Assembly: GCA_947494565.1 (NCBI GenBank)
Contig: CANLVG010000009.1
Coordinates: forward strand, 62,001-126,000
Direction: 5' to 3'
From: an uncultured Flavobacteriaceae bacterium
Lineage (GTDB): Bacteria > Bacteroidota > Bacteroidia > Flavobacteriales > Flavobacteriaceae
DNA: 64,000 nt
Shown: positions 44,574-52,412 of the stretch, in pieces
Layout: the number at the start of each line of letters is the position of its first letter
Position numbering within the stretch: the first letter of the stretch is position 1
Notes under the pieces: model-generated
Told to the model about the DNA's origin: nothing
The model's database searches: none
The model's input: the letters and a program-made list of their open reading frames with translations, nothing else
Made by a program: the position numbers and the translations under genes

Positions 44574-45722
44574 ATGAAAAAGTTATTGGGAACACTCTTG
44601 TTTTTAGGTCTGCTTTGGGCTTGTTCTTCGGATAACGGAGAAGCACCCGTACCACCAACAACTGGGAACCCGGAGCCAACACCGCCCCAAGAAGTGAGTT
44701 TCGAACGCAATACCATGTTGGTCAATTGGGCCGATAACATCATTATCCCGGGTTATGAAGCCTTCGATGCCACTCTTCTTGACTTGATGACCTCCTTTGA
44801 AAATTTTAAGACAGACGCTAGCAGTTCAAATTTAGAGGCGTTTCGCAGTTCTTGGCTAACGTCCTATAAAAGCTGGCAATGGATTTCGATGTTCGAGATC
44901 GGCCCTGCTGAAGTGCTGGATTTTCGCCTGAACATGAATATTTATCCCACTGACGCGACCAAAATCGATGAATTGATCATATCGGGATTATATGACCTAT
45001 CACTGCCTTCCAATAGGGCTGCAAAAGGCTTCCCCGCATTGGATTATCTCTTGAATGGTCTTGCTACGACCGACGAAGCTATAGTATCAAAATTCAATGG
45101 CGAAAATAAAGAGGAACTACTTGCTTATATAGATGCGGTCTTAGCGGATATGAAAACACGTACCGCCTCCATTTTATCCGACTGGAAATCCGAGTATCGT
45201 AATACCTTCGTGTCAAATGATGGAGCTTCGGCAACAGCTTCGGTAGACCGTTTTGTAAATGATTATGTTTTCTACTACGAAAAATTTCTAAGAGCTGGCA
45301 AAATGGGTATTCCTCTGGGCGTTTTTTCAGGTAGCACCTTACCGCAAAATGTAGAGGCCTTCTATGAGCCCGAGATTTCTAACGTGCTTTTTCTTGAAGG
45401 ACTGCAGGCGGTTCAAGATTTCTTCAATGGCAAACACTATGGCTCCGACACTTCAGGTGAAAGTTTGGCCTCTTATCTAGATGCATTGAACACCTTAAAG
45501 GATGGCGAAGATTTGACTAAAGTCATCAATGATCAATTGAACAAGGCCCGCGAAATGGTGGAGACCTTGGATGCCTTTCGCGTTGAAATCGAGAATAACG
45601 ACCCACCAACGGACATGTTACTGGCTTATGATGAAGTACAGCGAGCAGTTCCTCTCTTTAAAGTTGATATGGTATCGGCCATGAGCATCAGCATCGATTT
45701 TGTTGACGCAGATGGGGATTAA
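44574..45722 (+). CDS. Imelysin family lipoprotein
   Basis: A 382-residue exported lipoprotein (lipobox near LLWAC). Imelysin-type segments are visible: WQWISMFEIGPAEVLDFRLN, AAKGFPALDYLLNG near residue 145, YKSW and GKHYGSDTSGESLASYLDAL. These proteins bind iron or act as its outer-membrane carrier and are seldom true proteases. The canonical HxxE pair is not obvious here. It has its own operator and promoter, and leads directly into the HTTM gene 3 nt later. Confidence 0.88.
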   Translation: MKKLLGTLLFLGLLWACSSDNGEAPVPPTTGNPEPTPPQEVSFERNTMLVNWADNIIIPGYEAFDATLLDLMTSFENFKTDASSSNLEAFRSSWLTSYKSWQWISMFEIGPAEVLDFRLNMNIYPTDATKIDELIISGLYDLSLPSNRAAKGFPALDYLLNGLATTDEAIVSKFNGENKEELLAYIDAVLADMKTRTASILSDWKSEYRNTFVSNDGASATASVDRFVNDYVFYYEKFLRAGKMGIPLGVFSGSTLPQNVEAFYEPEISNVLFLEGLQAVQDFFNGKHYGSDTSGESLASYLDALNTLKDGEDLTKVINDQLNKAREMVETLDAFRVEIENNDPPTDMLLAYDEVQRAVPLFKVDMVSAMSISIDFVDADGD

Positions 45723-45725
45723 CTG

Positions 45726-47093
45726 ATGAGGTCCTTTCAAGAAAAATATGTCTTTGCACCTAAGGAGGCAGCTCCACTAGCGGTCTTCCGTATTTTGTTC
45801 GGGCTGATGATGTTTTTGAGTATCGTCCGTTTTTGGTCCTATGGCTGGATCGACAAATTGTATATACAACCTAATTTTTTCTTTTCATACTACGGCTTCG
45901 AATGGATAAAGCCTCTGGGCGGTTACACCTACATGCTTTTTGTGATTTGTGGTTTTTCTTCAATAGCTATCGCCCTCGGGTACAAGTATCGAGCAGCGGC
46001 CATTACTTTTTTTCTGAGCTTCACCTATATTGAGCTGATGGACAAGACGACCTATCTCAATCATTATTACTTTATCAGTCTATTGGCATTTTTGATGATT
46101 TTCCTTCCGGCAAATGCCTATTTTTCTTTGGATGCCGCTAAAAACCCGAAGAAGGCCTTTCAGTACATTCCTGCTTGGTGTACCAATAGCATCAAACTTT
46201 TACTGGGCATCGTCTACCTTTATGCGGGTTTGGCCAAATTGAATTCTGATTGGCTCCTAGAGGCCATGCCCCTAAAAATTTGGTTGCCTTCCAAATTTGA
46301 TACCCCCCTTCTCGGAAATCTGTTGAGCCAAGAGTGGATGCAGTATGCATTTAGCTGGGCGGGAGCCGGATATGATTTGGCCATTCCTTTTTTACTGTTG
46401 TATCGTCGAACACGCGTATTCGCTTTTATCATGGTTGTTGTTTTTCACGTGTTGACACGGGTTTTGTTTCCTATAGGGATGTTCCCGTACATCATGATCG
46501 TATCGACCCTGATATTTTTTGATGCACGCATACACCAAAAATTACTACAGTACATCGCAAAAGTATTTCGTTTCACCAAAGAGCGTTTTGACAATGGTAG
46601 CGGTCTTATGTTCAAATCGAGTCCCATAACCAAAGCGACCTATGGAGTTCTGATGCTCTTTTTTATAGCGCAATTGTGTGTCCCCTTCCGTTATTTGCTT
46701 TACCCTGGTGAGCTGTTCTGGACGGAAGAGGGATATCGTTTTTCATGGCGCGTCATGCTCACTGAGAAATCGGGCTATGCCCAATTCAAAATTGTCGACG
46801 GAAAATCCGGGCGATGGTTTTATGTAGACAATACGGACTTTCTGACCCCTTTTCAGGAAAAGCAAATGGCATTTCAATCTGACTTTATTCTGGAATACGC
46901 CCATTTCCTGAAGCACAATTTTGAAAAGGATGGCCATCAAGAAGTAGAGGTCTATGTAGACAGTCAAGTGGCTTTGAACGGGAGGTTGAGTACAGCGTTT
47001 ATCGATCCCGACGTCAATTTAGCCGAGCAGAAAGAATCATTCGAACATAAAACATGGATCATTCCATTCAAAGATGAGATTAAGGGACTATAG
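45726..47093 (+). CDS. HTTM-domain membrane protein (vitamin K carboxylase-like fold)
   Basis: A 455-residue protein with about eight helices in residues 20-320, including EAAPLAVFRILFGLMMFLSI and LNHYYFISLLAFLMIFLPAN, the HTTM signature; the C-terminal 130 residues are soluble. HTTM proteins resemble gamma-glutamyl carboxylase but the bacterial ones are uncharacterised. It is sandwiched between imelysin (3 nt) and a TonB receptor (20-nt overlap), so it is co-expressed with iron uptake genes. Its chemistry there is unknown. Confidence 0.88.
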   Translation: MRSFQEKYVFAPKEAAPLAVFRILFGLMMFLSIVRFWSYGWIDKLYIQPNFFFSYYGFEWIKPLGGYTYMLFVICGFSSIAIALGYKYRAAAITFFLSFTYIELMDKTTYLNHYYFISLLAFLMIFLPANAYFSLDAAKNPKKAFQYIPAWCTNSIKLLLGIVYLYAGLAKLNSDWLLEAMPLKIWLPSKFDTPLLGNLLSQEWMQYAFSWAGAGYDLAIPFLLLYRRTRVFAFIMVVVFHVLTRVLFPIGMFPYIMIVSTLIFFDARIHQKLLQYIAKVFRFTKERFDNGSGLMFKSSPITKATYGVLMLFFIAQLCVPFRYLLYPGELFWTEEGYRFSWRVMLTEKSGYAQFKIVDGKSGRWFYVDNTDFLTPFQEKQMAFQSDFILEYAHFLKHNFEKDGHQEVEVYVDSQVALNGRLSTAFIDPDVNLAEQKESFEHKTWIIPFKDEIKGL

Positions 47094-49545
47094 TTATATC
47101 ATCATTTTTTTGATCGCTAGTTTTGGCTGGTCTCAAAATGTCATTACAGGAAAAGTTTCGGATAGGAACGGGTCACCGGTACCCGATGCCGAAGTCTACC
47201 TTAAAGAGTTGCAAAGACTGACTTATACCGATGATACCGGAGGTTTTATATTTTCCGATATCGTCGGCGGGAAATATACAGTGATCGTTTTCGCCTTTGA
47301 GTATGAGGTCTTTGAACAAGAATTGACGTTTGATAAACCGTTGACTTTCGATATTGTTTTACAACCTCTCGAAACAAAGAATCTTCCCGAGGTGGTCTTG
47401 ATCAAACGTCGAGAGCGTCTCTTTTCGTTACAACGATTGAAGAAGGTAGAAGGAACCGCTATTTATGCCGGCAAGAAAAGTGAAGTGGTTCTAGTGGATG
47501 GTATTACTGGAAATCTGGCGGCAAACAACGCCAGACAGATATATAGTCAGGTAGTAGGTCTGAATATTTATGATAATGGGGATGCGGGCCTGCAATTGAA
47601 TATCGGAGGGCGGGGTCTGGATCCAAATCGCACGGCCAATTTCAACACACGACAAAACGGATATGATATTAGTGCCGATGTCCTTGGCTATCCTGAAAGT
47701 TACTATACCCCACCAGCAGAGGCCTTGGAAGAGATACAGGTAGTGCGCGGAGCGGCTTCCTTACAATATGGCACCCAGTTCGGCGGTCTGGTCAATTTCA
47801 AGTTCAAAAAGCCCAATCCTACAAAAAAAATCGAATGGACATCTCGACAGACCTTAGGCTCATTTGATTTAAGAACGAGCTTCAATAGCCTAAGTGGTAC
47901 CATCGGTAAACTGAGTTACTATACCTATTTCAATTACAAGGAAGGAAGCGGATTTCGGCCGAACTCCAACTTTGGGAGCCGAAACTATTTTGCACACTTG
48001 GGTTATGCACTCTCCGATAAAACCAAGTTGACTTTTGAAACCACATTCCTAAACTATCTTGCCCAACAACCTGGTGGCTTGACCGATGCCCAATTTTTGG
48101 AAGATCCGACTTTTAGCAATCGAGAACGAAACTGGTTCGATGTAGACTGGAAGTTGTACTCGGTGCGATTGGACCACAAATTCTCATCCAATACCGATTT
48201 CAGCCTCGATGTCTTTGGTTTGGACGCCTCGCGAAAAGCATTGGGATTCAGAACTAACCGTGTTTCACAAGCCGATGACCTCGATGGCCCTCGCGAACTA
48301 CTAGTTGATAATTTTCAAAACTGGGGAGCCGAAGCAAGAGTGTTGACCCGTTACAAACTCAGAGGAAAAGAATCTGCGCTCTTGCTCGGGTCCAAATTTT
48401 ACAAAACGTCCAACGATCAACGGCAGGGCCCTGGGACAAATGCATTCAATGCGGACTTTACATTCGCGGATACGGAGTTTCCAAATTACGAGAGGCAATC
48501 ACAATTCGATTTTCCCAATCTGAACATCGCCTTCTTTGGAGAAAACATTTTCAGTCTTACCGATAAACTGACCTTGACCCCCGGTTTTCGTTTGGAGCAT
48601 ATTAAGACCGAGAGTTTGGGAAGTTATAAGAATATTGTACTTGATTTAGCCGGAAATCCTTTATTGAATGAAGACATAGAAGATAATCGGGTCTTTGATC
48701 GTACCTTTTTGTTGCTAGGCCTAGGGGCGACCTACAAACTTTCAACCAGCGTCGAACTCTATGGTAACTTTTCCCAAAATTACCGATCGGTAACCTTTAG
48801 TGATATCCGTGTCGTCAACCCATCTTTTCAAGTGGACCCGAATATCAGTGACGAAGATGGTTTTACAGCCGATTTGGGCTTTAGGGGGCGCTATCGCGAT
48901 GTCTTGTCCTATGATATAAGTGGTTTCGGACTACTATATGATAATCGCCTTGGTGAAATCTTAAAGGCGAGAACCCGAATCGATGATAGTGGTCAAGAAA
49001 TAGAGACCGGCGGGATCGTTCGTTTTCGAGGTAATATCGGAACGGCCTTCATGTACGGATTGGAAAGTTTTGCCAATTGGAGTTTAAAAGAAACCTTTAT
49101 GCCCGAGTCAGAACATATAAAACTTAATTTCTTTACCAATCTGGCTTTGACAAAATCGGAGTATCTTTCATCGGAAGAAGTAAATGTAGAAGGAAATCAG
49201 GTAGAGTTCATACCCACGGTCAATCTTAAAACAGGTCTCAGCTTTGGATATCAAAACCTGTTGGGTAGTATACAGTACACCTACCTGTCGGAACAATTTA
49301 CCGATGCGACCAATGCGCCTCAAGATGTCAATGATAACCAACGAGGAATTGAGGGAACCATTCCCGCCTATGATATTTTGGACTTTTCCCTGTCCTATAC
49401 CTATAAAAAATGGAAGTTGGAAGCTGGAATCAATAACCTCTTAGACGCTAGTTTTTTTACGCGACGGGCGACGGGGTATCCAGGTCCGGGAATCATTCCC
49501 TCCGAACCGAGAACATTTTACACTACACTTCAATTTAAATTATAA
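47074..49545 (+). CDS. TonB-dependent receptor, FecA-like with carboxypeptidase-like domain
   Basis: An 823-residue outer-membrane receptor. After a signal peptide (to SFGWSQ), residues about 25-100 are the carboxypeptidase regulatory-like domain (ITGKVSDRNGSPVPDAEVYL) seen in Bacteroidota. The plug has VGLNIYDNGDAGLQLNIGGRGLDPNR and IQVVRGAASLQYGTQFGGLVN, and the barrel ends FYTTLQFKL. It resembles receptors for iron chelates. Its ATG lies inside the last codons of HTTM, so it is translationally coupled. Confidence 0.92.
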   Translation: MRLRDYSYIIIFLIASFGWSQNVITGKVSDRNGSPVPDAEVYLKELQRLTYTDDTGGFIFSDIVGGKYTVIVFAFEYEVFEQELTFDKPLTFDIVLQPLETKNLPEVVLIKRRERLFSLQRLKKVEGTAIYAGKKSEVVLVDGITGNLAANNARQIYSQVVGLNIYDNGDAGLQLNIGGRGLDPNRTANFNTRQNGYDISADVLGYPESYYTPPAEALEEIQVVRGAASLQYGTQFGGLVNFKFKKPNPTKKIEWTSRQTLGSFDLRTSFNSLSGTIGKLSYYTYFNYKEGSGFRPNSNFGSRNYFAHLGYALSDKTKLTFETTFLNYLAQQPGGLTDAQFLEDPTFSNRERNWFDVDWKLYSVRLDHKFSSNTDFSLDVFGLDASRKALGFRTNRVSQADDLDGPRELLVDNFQNWGAEARVLTRYKLRGKESALLLGSKFYKTSNDQRQGPGTNAFNADFTFADTEFPNYERQSQFDFPNLNIAFFGENIFSLTDKLTLTPGFRLEHIKTESLGSYKNIVLDLAGNPLLNEDIEDNRVFDRTFLLLGLGATYKLSTSVELYGNFSQNYRSVTFSDIRVVNPSFQVDPNISDEDGFTADLGFRGRYRDVLSYDISGFGLLYDNRLGEILKARTRIDDSGQEIETGGIVRFRGNIGTAFMYGLESFANWSLKETFMPESEHIKLNFFTNLALTKSEYLSSEEVNVEGNQVEFIPTVNLKTGLSFGYQNLLGSIQYTYLSEQFTDATNAPQDVNDNQRGIEGTIPAYDILDFSLSYTYKKWKLEAGINNLLDASFFTRRATGYPGPGIIPSEPRTFYTTLQFKL

Positions 49546-49556
49546 AATCGATACCT

Positions 49557-50015
49557 ATGAAAATCCTAAAAAGAGTTTTAATCGTTTTACTTATTGCCTT
49601 GGTCCTGTTACAATTCTATCGCCCTGAAAAAAACGAGTCAGAATATCGTGAGGTAGCTTCCTTCGAAACAGAGACACAACCCAGTTCTGAAGTCAAAGCG
49701 TTATTGGAGGGTAAATGTTACGACTGCCATAGCAATAAGACCGATTATCCATGGTATGCCGAAGTGGCGCCGATCTCTCTTTTGATCGCCGATCATGTAG
49801 AAGAGGGTAATGAACATTTCAATGTTTCCGAATGGGACAGCTACGATGCTAAAAAGCGAGATCACAAATTAGATGAACTGATAGAGGAAGTGGAGGAAGG
49901 TGAAATGCCGGAGAAGGGATATGCACTTATTCATGGCGGTATCACTGAAGAGGAAAAGGCAACATTGATTTCTTGGGCGCAAAATGCACGGAAGAACTAT
50001 GCTTTGGACAAATAG
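49557..50015 (+). CDS. Haem-binding CxxCH protein, membrane-anchored
   Basis: A 152-residue protein with an N-terminal helix (VLIVLLIALVLLQFY) and one c-type heme motif, CYDCHSNKTDYPWYAEVAPIS, near residue 54; the DYPWY tail marks the haem_bd family. A downstream His/Met partner such as EMPEKGY is possible. It is the last gene of the iron operon (11 nt after the TonB receptor) and may oxidise or hand over iron electrons in the periplasm. Confidence 0.88.
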   Translation: MKILKRVLIVLLIALVLLQFYRPEKNESEYREVASFETETQPSSEVKALLEGKCYDCHSNKTDYPWYAEVAPISLLIADHVEEGNEHFNVSEWDSYDAKKRDHKLDELIEEVEEGEMPEKGYALIHGGITEEEKATLISWAQNARKNYALDK

Positions 50016-50074
50016 AGTTAAGAAGGTTTGATCTTGATATTCTTCAGGCCAGAAAGGTAAGGTTACTGAAGGTC

Positions 50075-50100
50075 AGGGCGAAGCGCTTTCCCTTTTTTTC
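50075..50100 (+). terminator. Weak terminator before guaB
   Basis: A short hairpin (AGGG with CCCT at 50075-50093) is followed by seven T. It may end the iron operon. The stem has mismatches, so confidence is limited. Confidence 0.4.
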
Positions 50101-50102
50101 AC

Positions 50103-50110
50103 TACATTTG
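50103..50110 (+). promoter_or_regulatory. -7 box of guaB
   Basis: TACATTTG matches TAnnTTTG, 23 nt before the ATG. The palindrome at 50114-50132 follows directly and would lie at the start of the transcript. Confidence 0.5.
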
Positions 50111-50113
50111 CAC

Positions 50114-50132
50114 GCAATTAATCATTAATTGC
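50114..50132. promoter_or_regulatory. Perfect 19-bp palindrome at guaB start
   Basis: GCAATTAAT, centre C, ATTAATTGC: two exact 9-bp arms ending one base before the ATG at 50134. It spans the expected transcription start, so it may be an operator, or an RNA hairpin that would hide the start codon. No similar copy was noticed elsewhere. Confidence 0.5.
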
Positions 50133-50133
50133 C

Positions 50134-51606
50134 ATGCAAGCCCACCTTGATAAAATAGTTGGAGAAGGTCTTACTTATGACGACGTACTCCTCGTTCCTG
50201 CCTTTTCCGAAGTACTTCCGCGTGAAGTCAGTATCAAATCAAAATTTACTCGGAACATAACCATCAATGTTCCCATTGTTTCAGCAGCAATGGATACCGT
50301 TACGGAATCGCGAATGGCCATAGCCATAGCCCAAGAAGGCGGTATCGGCGTGTTGCATAAAAACATGACCATTGAGCAGCAGGCCATAAAGGTTCGTAAG
50401 GTGAAACGAGCTGAAAGCGGAATGATACTTGACCCGGTTACGATGCCTTTAAATTCAAAGGTAAGCGACGCGAAAGCGAATATGAAGGAGCACAGTATCG
50501 GTGGAATCCCAATCGTGGATGATGCGGGCAAACTTATTGGTATCGTGACCAATCGTGACCTGCGTTTTGAAAAGAATAACGAAAGACCCATTTCGGAAGT
50601 GATGACTTCCGAAAACTTGGTTACGGCAGGGGAAGGTACTTCACTTTCTGAAGCCGAAGACATTCTACAAGAACATAAAATCGAAAAATTACCGGTTGTC
50701 GATAAGGAAAACAAACTGGTCGGCCTGATTACTTTTCGTGATATCACCAAGCTCACCCAAAAACCGATTGCGAATAAGGATGTATACGGTAGGTTGCGCG
50801 TAGCGGCCGCACTTGGGGTCACTGGTGATGCCGTTGACAGGGCGGAAGCCTTGGTGAAGGCCGGCGTAGACGCGGTAGTAATCGACACGGCGCATGGCCA
50901 TACCAAAGGTGTTGTGGCCGTATTGAAGGAAGTGAAAAAGAGGTTTCCCGATTTGGAGGTCATCGTAGGGAATATCGCTACGGGCGAAGCTGCCAAATAC
51001 CTCGTAGAAGCCGGGGCAGATGCTGTAAAAGTAGGTATCGGGCCAGGTTCCATTTGCACTACCCGAGTAGTGGCCGGAGTCGGATTCCCTCAATTTTCTG
51101 CGGTACTTGAGGTCGCTGCCGCGATCAAAGGAAGCGGCGTACCCGTAATCGCCGATGGTGGTATTCGATATACAGGAGATATTCCCAAAGCAATTGCTGC
51201 CGGTGCCGATACGGTGATGTTAGGGTCTTTATTGGCCGGTACCAAAGAATCCCCAGGCGAAACGATCATTTATGAAGGACGAAAGTTCAAATCCTATCGG
51301 GGTATGGGCTCGGTAGAGGCCATGAAGCAAGGCTCCAAGGATCGGTATTTCCAAGATGTGGAAGATGATATTAAAAAGTTGGTCCCCGAAGGCATTGTAG
51401 GTCGGGTACCCTATAAAGGAGATTTGTTTGAGAGCATCCATCAATTCGTGGGTGGACTAAGAGCCGGTATGGGCTATTGTGGAGCCAAGGATATCAGTAC
51501 GCTTCAAAACACGGGCCGTTTCGTTAAGATCACAGCTAGTGGTATCAATGAAAGTCATCCCCATGATGTAACCATTACGAAAGAATCACCGAACTATAGC
51601 AGATAA
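50134..51606 (+). CDS. guaB: IMP dehydrogenase
   Basis: A 490-residue enzyme that oxidises IMP to XMP, the committed step of guanine nucleotide synthesis. The TIM barrel is interrupted by two CBS domains at about 95-215. The catalytic Cys308 is in [12 protein letters not shown]; the K+/IMP loop [13 protein letters not shown] and the flap [15 protein letters not shown] are intact. Length and order match typical bacterial GuaB. It is followed by a methyltransferase gene 7 nt downstream. Confidence 0.96.
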   Translation: MQAHLDKIVGEGLTYDDVLLVPAFSEVLPREVSIKSKFTRNITINVPIVSAAMDTVTESRMAIAIAQEGGIGVLHKNMTIEQQAIKVRKVKRAESGMILDPVTMPLNSKVSDAKANMKEHSIGGIPIVDDAGKLIGIVTNRDLRFEKNNERPISEVMTSENLVTAGEGTSLSEAEDILQEHKIEKLPVVDKENKLVGLITFRDITKLTQKPIANKDVYGRLRVAAALGVTGDAVDRAEALVKAGVDAVVIDTAHGHTKGVVAVLKEVKKRFPDLEVIVGNIATGEAAKYLVEAGADAVKVGIGPGSICTTRVVAGVGFPQFSAVLEVAAAIKGSGVPVIADGGIRYTGDIPKAIAAGADTVMLGSLLAGTKESPGETIIYEGRKFKSYRGMGSVEAMKQGSKDRYFQDVEDDIKKLVPEGIVGRVPYKGDLFESIHQFVGGLRAGMGYCGAKDISTLQNTGRFVKITASGINESHPHDVTITKESPNYSR

Positions 51607-51613
51607 TCGCTCT

Positions 51614-52279
51614 ATGGACTATACAAACAAAGCTGACGACTATTTCAATCATGAGCGTCCTGAAATGTTGGCTTTTCTACCTGAAACCTGTAAAAGGGCT
51701 TTGGATGTAGGCTGTGGGGAGGGTACCTTCGCCCTTCAAATCAAAAATAAGCTGGGTGCGGAAGTTTGGGGTATCGAATTGATGCCGGAACCCGGCGAAG
51801 AAGCGAAAAAATGTTTGGATAAAGTTTTTATCGGCCCATGCGAAAACTTTGTAAATGATTTACCGGATACCTATTTTGACGTCATCTACTGCAATGACGT
51901 ATTGGAACACTTGGTTGACCCCTATACCTTTTTAGGACATCTGAAATCAAAGTTGACCGAAAACGGCGTAATCATTAGTTCGATTCCTAATATTCGATAT
52001 CACGATGCCTTTAAAAAGATCATTTTACAGAAAAAATTCGAATACGAAGGACATGGCATCTTCGATAAAACCCACATGCGTTTTTTTACCAAAAGCAGTA
52101 TCGCGAATATGTATGGGAATTTGGGTTTTAAAATCATAAGCCACAAAGGAATCAACAGAACCCGATCATTGAAGCCGTATCTTTACAATATTCCTTTTTT
52201 CTTCACGGCGATGGATATGTTCTATCTGCAGTTCGCAACCGTGGCCAAGCGGGCAAGTAATCCTAAAAAAGCTGATTGA
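51614..52279 (+). CDS. SAM-dependent methyltransferase (class I)
   Basis: A 221-residue Rossmann-fold methyltransferase. Motif I is ALDVGCGEGTFALQIK near residue 31, and the acidic post-I residue and DVIYCNDVLEHLVDP motif (near 96) follow, as in methyltransferase family 11/23 proteins. FDKTHMRFFTKSSI and a membrane-proximal C-terminus are common in flavobacterial glycan-linked enzymes. It is 7 nt from guaB. The substrate is unknown. Confidence 0.9.
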   Translation: MDYTNKADDYFNHERPEMLAFLPETCKRALDVGCGEGTFALQIKNKLGAEVWGIELMPEPGEEAKKCLDKVFIGPCENFVNDLPDTYFDVIYCNDVLEHLVDPYTFLGHLKSKLTENGVIISSIPNIRYHDAFKKIILQKKFEYEGHGIFDKTHMRFFTKSSIANMYGNLGFKIISHKGINRTRSLKPYLYNIPFFFTAMDMFYLQFATVAKRASNPKKAD

Positions 52280-52412
52280 TTGCTGTATTTCAGTACTTTA
52301 TCGAATTTTGATCTAATCTCAGTTCCTTTTTCATACATTTCGCCAAAGATGATAAACGAATTGAATTCAATTTGCCTTGGGTAAAACAAGTCGTTTTCTA
52401 AAGAATGACCAT

